Below the pieces are notes generated by a model. The model saw only the letters and a list, made by a program, of their open reading frames with translations. It had not been told where the DNA came from and made no database searches. The position numbers were made by a program, and so were the translations under genes. Source: Micrasema longulum (lineage: Eukaryota > Arthropoda > Insecta > Trichoptera > Brachycentridae). From it: 64,000 bases of DNA. Below are positions 12,089-22,470 of the stretch, piece by piece; within the stretch, counting starts at the first letter, position 1; every line of letters starts with the position of its first letter. The stretch lies in the NCBI GenBank assembly GCA_022494885.1, contig JAGVSM010003418.1, positions 124,001-188,000 of the forward strand. Reading direction: 5' to 3'.

Positions 12089-12273
12089 CCTTACTTTTAT
12101 AACCAGGTATAAAAGTCTAGGCATAGTGTTAGAATGACATAGAATGCATGAATACTATCCTATAATCATTCTACTACATTCTACCACTACAATAAGGATG
12201 GTATCCCCCATCCGTATTTTAGCATTATGCCTTGGTTTAACTTTATACCAAGTTCATGAGTAAGGCTCATTAA
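12089..12273. mobile_element. MITE family F
   Basis: The left end 'ccttacttttataaccaggt' pairs imperfectly with the right end 'accaagttcatgagtaaggc' as terminal inverted repeats of roughly 35-40 bp, enclosing about 100 bp of non-coding sequence. The same terminal motif (cttacttataaaccNGGTAtaaa) bounds 18940-19049. Confidence 0.5.
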
Positions 12274-12366
12274 GTATTCCTTATCTAGCAATAAATACAC
12301 ACTTACACGTAATTAATAAAGAATGACTATATTTTTTGTCCGAAAAAACTTTTAATATTGACATTT

Positions 12367-12430
12367 ACAATAATTAAATTAATTAAATTAATTAAATTAA
12401 TTAATTAAATTTATTAAATTAAATAAATTT
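12367..12430. repeat. (TTAAA)n-type simple repeat
   Basis: Repeated 'aattaaatta' units, about 64 bp. Confidence 0.85.
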
Positions 12431-12515
12431 GTAATATAGATGTCTAAGCATCTAAAGGGCTTATGACCTGTCAATGGCTGATTTAAGTGGCCACTTTACA
12501 CACTATATTTCTTTT
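12431..12515 (+). mobile_element. Foldback family, left-arm fragment
   Basis: 'gggcttatgacctgtcaatg' and 'tttaagtggccactttacac' match the left arm of the complete foldback element at 32758-33282. Confidence 0.65.
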
Positions 12516-13290
12516 TTACTTTTTTGTTGTTTTTTTTTTTTATATTTTACTTTCACTGGGTTGTTTAGTTTTAATTATTCTATTATACTTCATATTATAT
12601 ATTACATAATGAATCGTTCACTGCTGTGATTATTTCTGTAAAAAAAAATATTGTAAAAGGTTTTTGAACCGTTGATATATAAATAAATAAGAAAAAGGTA
12701 CGTCCTTTTAATAAATGAAATTAATATTTTAAGTAAAACTTCCATGTTTTTAATGAATAAGAAATTACACGAATTAGATTTAATGACTAAAATACATACA
12801 TTCAGTTACACCATTATACTAGATATATTTCAGCTTTGGTCTAGTCTGTACCCTGTATATTATACTTATTAGGTCTAAATTGATTCTTGACACCAATTAA
12901 TGCTCAATTATATACATGTCTATGTACTCGTATATAAGTTGTGAACAAAGTCGACTGGTACGGTGGTACGTGACATTACTTATAAAAAACCTCAATACCA
13001 CCTTAGGTGGAAATGATAAGGGTAATAATGTTGATTGCTAATAACCAATTACAACCAAAGGTAAGTACATAAGTATAACTCAATAATAAGATAATTTATT
13101 TTCATCGCTCATAAAAAAAATGTTAAACAGATTTTCAGGAGAAAAAAAAATTTTTCAAGATTCAAAAATTTTAATGAAAAAATACCGTGGCGTGTTTCGT
13201 ATTAAAATAAAACAAAGTAGGTTTGGTTTATAAAACGGAAAATTAGGTTTTCTATTAGAGGTTTTTTTTATTGAAAGTGTCTTATATATA
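12516..13290. other. Intergenic, no gene seen
   Basis: AT-rich sequence; no feature recognised. Confidence 0.4.
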
Positions 13291-13291
13291 T

Positions 13292-13450
13292 TTTATTAAC
13301 ATAAACGGCAAATCTGACTTTTACAAACATTTATAGTACTAACATATTTGGCTTAATATATATATATTTTTTTTAAATATAAATTTCCTTATACCCAAGA
13401 TTTATAAAAAAAAAATAAACCTAAAAATTATACAAGATTTATATTTAAAA
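13292..13450 (-). repeat. Dispersed repeat C, inverted copy
   Basis: Reverse complement of 797-951: 'cataaacggcaaatctgact', 'aacatatttggcttaatata' and 'ataaatttccttatacccaa' all match in order. Probable LINE 3' tail. Confidence 0.6.
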
Positions 13451-13469
13451 AAATATACAGCATATATTT

Positions 13470-13732
13470 TCAGGCGTTGCCTAGTATGTAGGTGAAATAA
13501 TTCAATCAGATGAATCTCACCCGCATAAATAAAGGTTTCAACTCTTTAACTTCACAAACATCAACAGATGAAATAATTCAAGGAATATAGATGTTCAAAT
13601 ATGGGCAGAATGGTGAATGTGTGTAAAGTGACCACTTAAACCAGACAATGACAGGTCATAAGCCCTGAAGATGCCAAGACTTCTATATTACCTACTCTAA
13701 AACGTTCATCATCTCTGTTGTAATATGTTAAC
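13470..13732 (-). mobile_element. Foldback family, spacer plus right arm
   Basis: It begins with the spacer 'caggcgttgcctagtatgta' seen in the 32.8-kb copy, then 'gatgaatctcacccgc', 'gggcagaatggtgaatgtgt', 'aagtgaccacttaaaccaga' and 'acaggtcataagccctgaag'. The left arm is absent, so it cannot fold back on itself. Confidence 0.7.
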
Positions 13733-13842
13733 ATAAATGTATAATATATAAATAATTGAGTTTTAACATTTTTCAATTTCAATTTTAAACAGTATTTAAT
13801 AATTAATCAAAATTCATTAATTTATTTGATTTGATTTTTTTT

Positions 13843-14005
13843 GCACCACAACAGGCCAGGAGGCCCAAGTACAGTGGTGAATTACATCACAAAACAACCC
13901 AGGCTTGAGAAAAATCACTTTGAATTTTTGTGTTCTCGCCGGGAATCGAACCCGGAACCTTCCGTGAGTGAGTCAAGCGTCCTGACCACTACACCACGGA
14001 GGCCG
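13843..14005 (-). mobile_element. SINE family 1, near full length
   Basis: Minus-strand copy of the 5752 element: head 'ggcctccgtggtgtagtggt' with B box GGTTCGATTCC, then 'tctcaagcctgggttgtttt' and 'cctggcctgttgtggtgc'. Both promoter boxes are intact. Confidence 0.8.
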
Positions 14006-14846
14006 TTTAACGGTTTAAAACAATATTACTCAAAATTATTAAAAAATTTCAATTATTCAAAATTTTAAATTATTCAAAACATTATTCAAAATCAAGACTT
14101 ATTAGGTAGAAATGTACTTTTTATAAAATACGTACTAATTATTTGGGTTAAATTCTACAATCAATCTAGCCCAGTGTCAGCGTCCAAATGATTTTTTGAG
14201 CAATTTAAAAAAGGATCTGTCGACTTTAGATGGGGATAAGAATAGTGTATTAAAAAGTATTTTGAAAAAAACGCTTACTTAAATTATTTTTTAAATTGTC
14301 TAAACATATACTTATCGCTGAAAACGAATGTGCTCGGAGGTAAGTAAATGCAGTTTGAGTTGAAAAGGAAGGTTAATGATGCATTTCAAGAGCGTTTTTT
14401 ATGCCTACTGTTCTTTATGGAGGTATATTAATGCATAATATAAAGTAATATGGGTAAAACTAGCCTAAATGCAGATTTGCACTTTGGCAACGGCCACACG
14501 ATTTGGCACGATGAGCGAAGCGAATGTACGACGAAATACTCCTGAAAAAAATTCTGCACGAACGTCGCTGGATGTAAAAACTGTGGCAAGCCGAGAAAAA
14601 AATGGCACGATCAAAATTGTTATGAATAATTAGTATAGGGGTATAACCACGGTCGGTGTTCATAACATAATTACAAAGTGACCACTGATATATTTACGAA
14701 AAAAATAAAAATATGGGTATTAGGTACAAAAAACCTCACTAAGAAAACATTGCAGGTAAAATGGAAAGGTGTTAAACTTGCATTGTTTCTTTATTGTTCT
14801 GAATATGTGCTTTTAAATATATATATATATATATATTTAAGTCCCG
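14006..14846. other. Intergenic, no gene supported
   Basis: AT-rich. Around 14490-14620 is a slightly GC-richer stretch with repeated 'ggcacgat'; no frame there looks like a known protein. An (AT)n run sits at 14816-14837, just before element B. Confidence 0.4.
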
Positions 14847-15273
14847 AATGAGGAACTTCAGCCCTACGGGGAATTGGATACAAAAAATGTTTTCTTACGC
14901 GGGGTAAAAATTAGAGCATTAAATTGTACGGCAAAGTTTCTTGTAAATGTACAGAAAAAATAATAATAAATATTTTGATAAAAACGCACTACTTTAAATG
15001 ACGTCACTGGTTCATGTGAATCAACCTATAATCTAAGAGCTATGGAAGATTTCCGGTCTGCTTGTCGCTTCTGGACCAATGGGAAGAACTGAATGAGAAT
15101 AAGCGGAAATGAACCTCTGACGTTACACGCGGAGTTATTTCAGAAATACAAAACTTTGAAAAATCGTAGCGCCGATAATACGATATATAAAAATTAAAAA
15201 AAAAAAAATTGACTTATTTTAACAGTCTATTAACAAATAAAAAATTTAAAAAAAACCACTGAACTTCCTCATT
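14847..15273 (+). mobile_element. Element B, full-length reference copy
   Basis: 427 bp bounded by 15-bp terminal inverted repeats (aatgaggaacttcag and ctgaacttcctcatt, one mismatch). Landmarks: 'ccctacggggaattggatac', 'ttaaatgacgtcactggttc', 'gaagatttccggtctgcttg', 'gaataagcggaaatgaacct' and 'gtagcgccgataatacgata'. No reading frame. It is a MITE-like non-autonomous element. Other copies: 21402-21998, 32257-33432 (-), 36385-36598, 44880-45215, 58513-58605. Confidence 0.75.
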
Positions 15274-15699
15274 GAGCTGTTGTAGCTCCTGGGCCGCGAT
15301 TATTATAAATATATGCATCCTTATAAGTATGTAGGAGATATTTACTATAAGTAAACCCACGATCATAATATTTATGATTCGCTTCAATGAAATTGTATGA
15401 CCTCACAATATAACATTAGTCATTGCCATTGGTTTGTAAACTTATTGACATTAAGTTATCAAATATTGGTATTAATCAGCCTAAATTTAATAAGAAAATA
15501 AATAATTGATTACTTAATCATAATTTTAAAACCTAACATTACTCATTTGAAGACAATAATTTCAAAGTTCATTTCAACCAGATTTAAAGAAGCCAATTTG
15601 AAAAAAAAAACTGCGACACCTACTGACTAACAGTAGAAAAATATTTTAGTAAATAATAGGTATAATCCCGATTATTTTTTTTATGTTCTAAATTTTGTT
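15274..15699. other. Intergenic, no gene seen
   Basis: The first 40 bases (gagctgttgtagctcctggg..) resemble 3840-3880 and so belong to an older repeat. The rest is unremarkable AT-rich sequence. Confidence 0.35.
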
Positions 15700-15880
15700 G
15701 GCCTCGTGGTGTAATGGTCAGCGCGTTTGCCTACCATGCAAGAGGTCTCAGGTTCGATTCGAAGTATTTATTTAAAAGGGTGTTTTTACACTAAAAATAT
15801 TTCATAGTCCCTGTACTGGTACCTGAAGCGCGATACTGATTATCTTACGTTCATTAGGTGCGGAAAGGGAATTAGGTTGA
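15700..15880 (+). mobile_element. SINE family 2
   Basis: Head 'ggcctcgtggtgtaatggtc' (A box) with 'ggttcgattcg' (B box), then 'catagtccctgtactggtac', 'ctgaagcgcgatactgatta' and 'aggtgcggaaagggaatt'. An internal deletion removes part of the 3' body compared with 43979-44245. Confidence 0.75.
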
Positions 15881-16019
15881 CATTAAATTTGGCATCAATA
15901 GAACGTTAGACGTACCTAAGTAAAAATGTATACAAATTAAATCTATAATTAAAATAATAGATCTCTCATAATTTACAGTGTGATGCATACAATATAAGAA
16001 AACAACGGTATATATGGTT

Positions 16020-16070
16020 AAATGGCGGACTTATTGCAAATGGCAATCTCTTAAAACAAAATATAAATAT
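16020..16070 (-). mobile_element. LINE family 1 3' end fragment
   Basis: 'ggcggacttattgcaaatgg' and 'caatctcttaaaac' resemble the 3' terminal hairpin region of the family 1 LINE at 61435-61475 (gcgggcttattgccaaatgg). Confidence 0.4.
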
Positions 16071-16250
16071 ATATTAACCACAAAAATATTAAAATTTGCT
16101 TAAAAAAAAATAGGTACATGTTTATAAACAATTAAATAATAAATATTTATAATATTGATGTTTTTTGTTGATATTTCTTAATAAAACTCCATAGTCAATC
16201 CAAAATATGTTAAGAATACTATAAAAACTGTAAATGTTGTAAACAATTCA

Positions 16251-16291
16251 CCAGCCTTGAAGATGCCTACTTAGGCGAAAGCGCTCGCTGG
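16251..16291 (+). ncRNA. Hammerhead-like motif of a Penelope-like element
   Basis: Layout: CCAGC, then CTTGAAGA, stem TGCC/GGC around loop TACTTA, then GAAA, GCGCTC and GCTGG. The outer CCAGC and GCTGG pair. This resembles the core CUGANGA - stem - GAAA of the hammerhead motifs carried in the pseudo-LTRs of Penelope-like retroelements, with CU reading CTT here. Self-cleavage is not shown and the motif may be inactive. Confidence 0.45.
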
Positions 16292-16398
16292 ATAAAATAA
16301 TAAAAAGTAAAACTAGACCCAGAAGTTTCACTGATAAGTTTATTTATAATTTTATCATAATCAATGGCTATTTACTCAAATTTCTTTAACGATACCCG

Positions 16399-16732
16399 GA
16401 TAAGTTAAAAATACATCTTAAATTTTAAATAATTAACGTTTTCAAATTAACATTTAAAAATATAATACAAAATAGTTCTAGATTATTATAGTGAATATTT
16501 TTAATTGCTTTTTTTTCATGAATAGTAATTAAGTAATATTATAAATAAAGTGCACATTTCGTGAAATAAGTCAAAAATACATCTTAAATTTTAAATAATT
16601 AACGTTTTCAAATAAATACTTAAAAATATAATACAAAATAGTTCTAGATTATTACAGTGAATATTTTTAATTGCTATTTTTTTTCGTGAATAGTTATCAA
16701 GTAATATTATGAATAAAGTGCACATTTCATGA
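16399..16732. repeat. Tandem duplication, 166-bp unit x2
   Basis: The unit starting 'taagttaaaaatacatct' at 16401 recurs from 16567 ('taagtcaaaaatacatct') with a period of 166 bp and only a few differences, through 'aataaagtgcacatttc'. No coding content. Confidence 0.85.
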
Positions 16733-17836
16733 ATTTCTTACATTCATTGATCGCTATCCTTATGGATGTTCAGACTATCAAATTAAAAATAAGTACCTAT
16801 ATCTTAATTCCGCACAAAACAAATGCGCAACAAAAACTAGAGCCCAATTAGAAGTGGTGAAATAGAAAGTGTTTTTTAATTTTGCTTAATAATTGCATGA
16901 ATAAACATAAAAAAATAATTTATTAACATACCGTTCTGTTGATCTCTGGTGGAATTAAAGAAACGCATTTTAACCATCGAACATAATGACACTCGCACCT
17001 TTGATTTTTATTTGACTTCACAAAATGAAGATCAATCTGCAGATAGTAACAGATTTAGCTTTATGCATCACATCACACTGTAACAATCACATTTTGGCGG
17101 TACATTATTTATTTTGGTACTGCAAATTTCACTTTGATTACACAGCTGTCAAGTATGGACCTTTTTTAATGATTATTTCTCAAATAAACGAGTTCCCGAG
17201 AATTTCACCGCCGAAGTACAAATTAAAACTGTTATAGCGATTATTCAACACATAAAGTATTACGATTCATCCAGGATTTAATTAAATGGTTTCTATTATT
17301 ATTTTGATCAAACCGACGACATGACAGACGCGCACAACAGACTTCAGGCAATGATTTTATTTGGAGTGAAGTACGCCGCAAATCGTAATGCGAATTGCGT
17401 GATTCGGAGACCGGCCGGTAGGGGAGAAAGAGCGCTAAATATCTCAGATTTAAAAATATTACATTAATCTACGTAAATTTCAGAGAAAAACTGTTTATTT
17501 TAATAAGTAAATCTTGATTTCATTTTCCTTTAACATACTGTTTTAACGGTTGGATATATATGAAATCGATATTATATGTGCACTTCAATAAACGTCATTT
17601 CTTTTCTACGGCTAAGAAAGCATTTGCAAGTATTCGTAAATCAATATATAAATGCACCTTACCTAAGTAGTATAATACTGTATATTGCTTTTTTGTTTAT
17701 GTACATGTCATTTTTTTCGTCAACATGTTTTATATACGTTAAGTAATCTATATAAAAAGGAATTCACTAATACCAAACTAAACTAAATATACATATTTTT
17801 AACAAAATTTATTAATAATAATATGTAAAGTAAACA
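16733..17836. other. Intergenic, no gene supported
   Basis: Mostly AT-rich. A 70-codon frame at 17025-17237 (+) has no family likeness. A CpG-richer patch at about 17310-17440 contains 'gagaccggccggtagggga'; no gene start could be assigned. Confidence 0.4.
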
Positions 17837-18053
17837 CAGTAGAACTCTGTTTATCCGAACTCTAGCCATCCGGAATTTCAAATATTCAGTTCGTTATTAT
17901 GAAATAAAAAGTAGAGATGTTTTTAATTTTAATTTGATTGCGCAATTAACTTTGCTCATGTTTAACTAAGTTTTTCATGTGATTCCATTCGCTGTAATAT
18001 TTCAAAAGCAATAATATCTGTCACCCATTAATCCGAATAGTTAAAGTTTTACT
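17837..18053 (+). mobile_element. pogo/Tigger-like MITE
   Basis: Left end 'cagtagaactctgtttatcc' followed by 'catccggaatttcaaatatt'; right end 'attaatccgaatagttaaag'. Both ends match the inverted copy at 6918-7213. Non-coding interior of about 215 bp. Confidence 0.65.
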
Positions 18054-18184
18054 ATACATTCCGTGTCCAGGCGAATAAAGAATACAGTTATTTGTTCGAA
18101 ATTGAACCAGAACCCCGGATAAATATTTTCTCTCGATGGCTACTCTCAGGTAAAAATCTTAAAAAAGGAAATTGAGTGAAGGTA

Positions 18185-18350
18185 CGGCCGCGTCGTAGTG
18201 TAATGGTTGGCACGTTTCCCCGCCGCGTTTGAGGTCCCGGGTTCAATTTCTGGCAGAGTCAACGAGAATTTTTTCAAAGGTGGTTGACCGCAGTATTTCA
18301 CTGTCCTTGGACTGGCATCTGCACCGTAAGACTGAACACCTTACCTTAGA
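18185..18350 (+). mobile_element. SINE, family 2-related
   Basis: tRNA-like head 'gccgcgtcgtagtgtaatgg' with B box 'gggttcaatttc', then 'cactgtccttggactggcat', 'ctgcaccgtaagactgaaca' and 'ccttaccttag'. The order is that of family 2, but the head is diverged enough to be a subfamily. Confidence 0.65.
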
Positions 18351-18393
18351 AATGTTAATACAATTAACCAAATGCATAATTTAAAAAATATTG

Positions 18394-18520
18394 GCGGCCT
18401 CCGTGGTGTAGTGGTCGAGACGCTTAACTCACACTCCAAAGGTTCCGGGTTCGATTCCCGATGAGAACACAAAAATTGAAATGTGATTTTTCTCAAGTTC
18501 CGTGATGTAATTCAAAATAA
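18394..18520 (+). mobile_element. SINE family 1, 3'-truncated
   Basis: 'ggcctccgtggtgtagtggt' with B box GGTTCGATTCC, then 'atgtgatttttctcaagttc'. It stops before the 'cctggcctgttgtggtgc' tail. Both polymerase III boxes are intact. Confidence 0.8.
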
Positions 18521-18938
18521 AATTAATGAAAAAAATCAGTCTTTTTTTTATAAAATTAGCAGTTATACAACAATAAACCAGTCACGTCTCAAAATACATT
18601 GTTTAATCTATCTTATTTTTTAATTATATTATGTTATTTTTTTCTTAATATTTTTATTCGGGTGATTAATAAAAACAAAATGCTTTCGGGGGTCATTTAA
18701 CTGGTTTAATTAACTCGCTACTAGAAAATGATAATCAAATTCACTAATTCATTAAATGATTTAATTTATTATATGTGCTTTTCTTCCACGCCCTGTTTAT
18801 AAGTGCAAACCGCAGGGTAATAATTTTGTTATTTGGTTACATTATTTGTTACGTTAACAAATTTAATTCAGACTTAATATTTCTTTATAAATCATATTTC
18901 AATTATTATTTTAATAATAATAATTGAAAGGCTCTTGG
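18521..18938. other. Intergenic, no gene seen
   Basis: AT-rich; nothing recognised. Confidence 0.4.
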
Positions 18939-18939
18939 C

Positions 18940-19049
18940 CTCATAGGGCCTGACTTATAAACCTGGTATAAAGTTACGTTAGTCATTCTTATTCCACCAC
19001 TATGCCTAGGCGTAACCTTTTACCGGGTTTATAAGTAAGGCCCAATGAG
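18940..19049. mobile_element. MITE family F, short palindromic copy
   Basis: 'ctcatagggcctgacttata' onward pairs with the reverse complement of '..ttataagtaaggcccaatgag' across about 39 bp with few mismatches, leaving a spacer of about 30 bp. It is shorter than the 12089 copy, consistent with an internal deletion. Confidence 0.65.
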
Positions 19050-19354
19050 TCACGGAAACGTTATTATTATTTTTGTAAAACATATGTATAAATAAAGAAA
19101 TGAGAAAATAAAAAAAAATGTATTATTTTCTGTTAATTCTAATGGTTCTTTTTATTTGCAAAATTTATTATGTCTGTAATTAAATGCATATAATTTATGT
19201 TTAATTCTTTATATATTTTTCTAAGTGATTCTTTTTTTAAATTTTTGTTCTTTATGTCACACGTAATCATTATTTATTTCAAAATAAAAGCCATAATAAG
19301 TCATTTAAATTGTAAATAAATGTTATTTTAAATTAATAAATAAATTTTTAAAAT

Positions 19355-19430
19355 GTGGTAGACTGGGGTTCGAATTTTTGACCAGTGACCGTGAGTTTGC
19401 GACACTAGCCACGGGACCACAACTTGGTTC
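19355..19430 (-). mobile_element. SINE family 3, head only
   Basis: Minus strand 'ttgtggtcccgtggctagtg' ... 'ggtcaaaaattcgaacccca' matches the head of the family seen complete at 61092-61235. B box GGTTCGAACCC is represented as 'attcgaacccc'. Confidence 0.6.
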
Positions 19431-19924
19431 AATGTACTTTACAATGTTAAAATTAATTAATAATTTATATTGACAGAGACGGAGAACTTCTTTACAAAAT
19501 GAACATGAAAATACATGTACTTAATACTAGGCTTATGTTATTGGCATTTGTTTTAAAAAATATATATATTTAAAATTAATAAAATAGAAAAAGATTATTT
19601 TGTACCAAAATCCCGCATATTTATACAAATTTTACTTTTCAAATCCGGTGTGAAAATGCCCATTTGAGGATTACGAAAAATATAACTTAATCATTAAAAA
19701 AAATAAGAGATACATATCAATTCTCGTATCATAATATGTAGACTAGTGGCATCACAGCCACAAGAGCTAAAACTATTTTTATTCATTTTTAAAAAATCTT
19801 CTTTAAAATTTATTTTTCGAGTATAATACAATCGCTGGCAATAATATTTTTATTTTTCCATAAATACTATTAAAATAAAAGATTAATATCGATAATAAAA
19901 TATAATGGTAAGCTGTGCATAATC
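19431..19924. other. Intergenic, no gene seen
   Basis: AT-rich. A small 'gacagagacggagaacttct' at 19473-19493 resembles the outer end of the foldback family (compare 27117). Confidence 0.35.
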
Positions 19925-20175
19925 GCTTATATGGACCGTTTGCCATTGGATTGAAGCTCCGGGTTGAATTCCTGGGATATTCAATATGAAACTATTGTTT
20001 AATGGGTCGTATCGTGTATTATCTATTCAGTGGTCGTATCACACTGTAATATTTTATTATTATTAATCTAGAACCTGAAGCGTGAGATCGACCGCCATAC
20101 TTTATAGTAAATAGTTGCGATAAGCTGCATTTATTTAATCTTACAGCACCTTATGTTCCATCAGGTGCGGATAAG
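19925..20175 (+). mobile_element. Degenerate SINE, family 2-like
   Basis: Weak head with a B-box-like 'gggttgaattcct', a body 'gaacctgaagcgtgagatcg' and a 3' end 'ccttatgttccatcaggtgc' then 'ggataagg'. The order fits family 2 but divergence is high, so this is an old insertion. Confidence 0.5.
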
Positions 20176-20539
20176 GCTTTCAAGATGATAATTTTATTTT
20201 AAAATTTGTTCGAAATCAACAGTTTGTCACTGATTTTTAATTTCAAACGTATATGTACAAAATATGCATGAATGGACCATTTTTTATTTTTTTGCTGTTT
20301 GTCGTTCTATCTTCTCTTCTCACTCTTTTGTAGAAACATTATGATGGCAATATACTCAATTAGCTGTTAGAGCCTTATTGTTAATAGTATATATTTGTAG
20401 GTATAATTAAATATTGATATATTTTAATAAACAAAAATGTAGGTATACAAGTATTGCAAACATAAACAATGGGGATAAAAAATGTTAACTGATTATTTGA
20501 AAATAACAGTTTTAATAATTTAAATTATTTCCAGTCATT

Positions 20540-21015
20540 AAAATATTTTTTAGTTCGATATTACACCCTTGAATGTCTAGACGGGCCGTATCTCTCGCAT
20601 TGGGCTCGTGGCGAATACGTGTAACGAGGGCCAGTCTCGTTAAACAGGGTATAATTTGTTTTTTTTTGTGATTAGGTAGGTACTTTACATTGATGCAGTG
20701 TACCATTCACCATTGTGCTTACGTTTGAATATCCTTCTCAATCTAATTTTTGGGTTTCATCCAGTACCTAGATTTAGACAAAATGAAGTTAAAATGCGTT
20801 GGTTATTGTTATCTAGAATACAGTATTGAGCTTACCTCCTCTCGGCCTACTGGGGCGGGGCCCACTCCGCCTTCTTCTGCCCGCCTTACACTCACATCTA
20901 ATGGGGCTGCCCCTGCCACACTTTCGTCTTGAGGAGCACTCGAAGATCTTCATCATCAGGCACATCACCAGCGCGATCATATCTTGGGCGGCCGGAGCCA
21001 ACACATTGGGAAACT
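20540..21015 (-). other. Coding-like GC-richer block, unidentified
   Basis: Two patches stand out from AT-rich surroundings. On the minus strand, 20990-20880 can be read as GSGRPRYDRAGDVPDDEDLR followed by VLLKTKVWQGQPH and a stop; a second frame stays open across the block. Two good minus-strand splice donors are visible: GTGAGT with exon end at about 20895, and GTAAGC with exon end at about 20836. An upstream AG (about 21015) could be an acceptor. A second patch (20540-20660, minus) reads PCLTRLALVTRIRHEPNARD. I do not recognise a family. It may be an exon or exons of an unseen gene, or an old element. Confidence 0.3.
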
Positions 21016-21401
21016 AATGTTTGTCGCCAATTATTCCAAGCAATAAATCTCGAATAGAATGTACGGGTATGCTACACTTGACCGAATCAAGTTGTTTTCA
21101 CAGTTCCAAAATATTGTATAGTCCGTTGAACAACATTTCATAGTTTTTTTTCTTATATTTCTCAACTTATGTGATACTTAAATGCATAAAGAAGTTTGAT
21201 TTCTCAAGTAAAGCAACTAAAAAAACATAAAATTTATATTTTCATAAAAAAGGGTAAAGAGGTAAAACGAAATAAAAACTAATATATATTATATTATAAT
21301 CATAAACACTTTACCATATGATATATAACATAGTAAAATAATAACACTACCTGCCAAAGAGGAGACAAATTAACTGTCAAAACTCTATTTACAAAGGTTT
21401 A

Positions 21402-21998
21402 AAATGAAGAAGTTCAGCTTTACGGGAAATTGGAGATAAAAAATGAATTCTTAATCGCCGTAAAAATTAATTAATCGAGAATTAAATTGTACCTCGAAGT
21501 ATGTTGAAGGTAAAAAAAAAAAATTAAAAATTCAATAAAATCGAATTTCTTTCCATGACGTCACTAGTTCTTTCGAATCAACTGATGATAAGAGAGTTGT
21601 GGAAGATTTCCGGTGTACTTTCCGTCAACGGACCATCGGCATTGAAAGCCCAATCCACTTCGTTTTAAAGGTGGTGTGGCCTCTTTTCAGATCCGCACAT
21701 TGCAAAAACAATGTATTTGATTGAACGGCTATTTTTTTTTTTTTAAATTTTTTTCACAAAAGATTCGCGTTTTTTTAGTATAAACATTTACTGCTTGTAT
21801 TTACCATCGTTAGAATGGACTGCATAAGTCCGTCAAATAAATAAATAAATTTTATTGGCAGAATGGACCAATCGGCAGAACTAACTGAGAAGAAGCGGAA
21901 GAGGACTTGAGATGCGGATCAATTTCAGAAGTACAAAACTTTAAAAAATTATAACGCTGATAATACGATACATTTTTAAAGGAAATTGATAAAGTCCA
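21402..21998 (+). mobile_element. Element B copy split by an insertion
   Basis: Left end 'aatgaagaagttcagcttta', then 'ccatgacgtcactagttctt' and 'gaagatttccggtgtacttt' up to 21651. Family sequence resumes at about 21862 with 'ggaccaatcggcagaactaa' and 'aacgctgataatacgatac'. The right terminal repeat is missing. The 210 bases between are foreign to the family. Confidence 0.65.
21652..21861 (+). mobile_element. Insertion inside element B
   Basis: Foreign sequence flanked by near-identical 'ggaccatcggca' (left) and 'ggaccaatcggca' (right), which look like a target-site duplication of about 12 bp. It ends in a (AAATA)n-like tail followed by 'attttattgg'. This suggests a LINE- or SINE-type retroinsertion, 5'-truncated; no coding part remains. 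Confidence 0.45.
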
Positions 21999-21999
21999 A

Positions 22000-22470
22000 G
22001 ATACTCGTATTAATTTTTAATTTATATAAGAGCAAGTAGTTAATTTTATTTTGAGGGCATTTTCTTTTAATCGTAAATAAATTTTTAATAAACTCGTAAG
22101 AAAATGAGAAACAAATTGTGGTAGAGCGGAATTGAATATCTTACATATTTTTAATTACTTGAAATAATATCATATTTTAAGATGACATATATAATTACTT
22201 GAAAAGAGGGTACCGGGAATGTATATTTTAACACTTACTTTGGTAAAATGAAAATATGATGAAATAATGCAATTATGTAAATATTTTAGGTTTATCTTAC
22301 CGGAAATCGAACCCTTAACTTTAATAGTAGTACCTACTCAAATCATCAAGATCATAGAATAACGACGGATGTGTGAAAAATGAGACATTTTCTATTATAT
22401 TTCATTTTGAAAAAGTTATATGATTAAAAACATCCTGGTACCTAGTCATAAAGAAATCGCATAAAGATTG
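22000..22470. other. Intergenic with two tRNA-like traces
   Basis: 'aacaaattgtggtagagcgg' at 22110-22130 resembles the SINE family 3 body (minus). 'ccggaaatcgaaccctta' at 22299 is a minus-strand B box without a clear element. Otherwise nothing. Confidence 0.3.

Noticed and set aside
12367..12430. CRISPR-like or satellite array
   Set aside because: Simple AT repeat without spacers; no CRISPR would be expected in a eukaryote.
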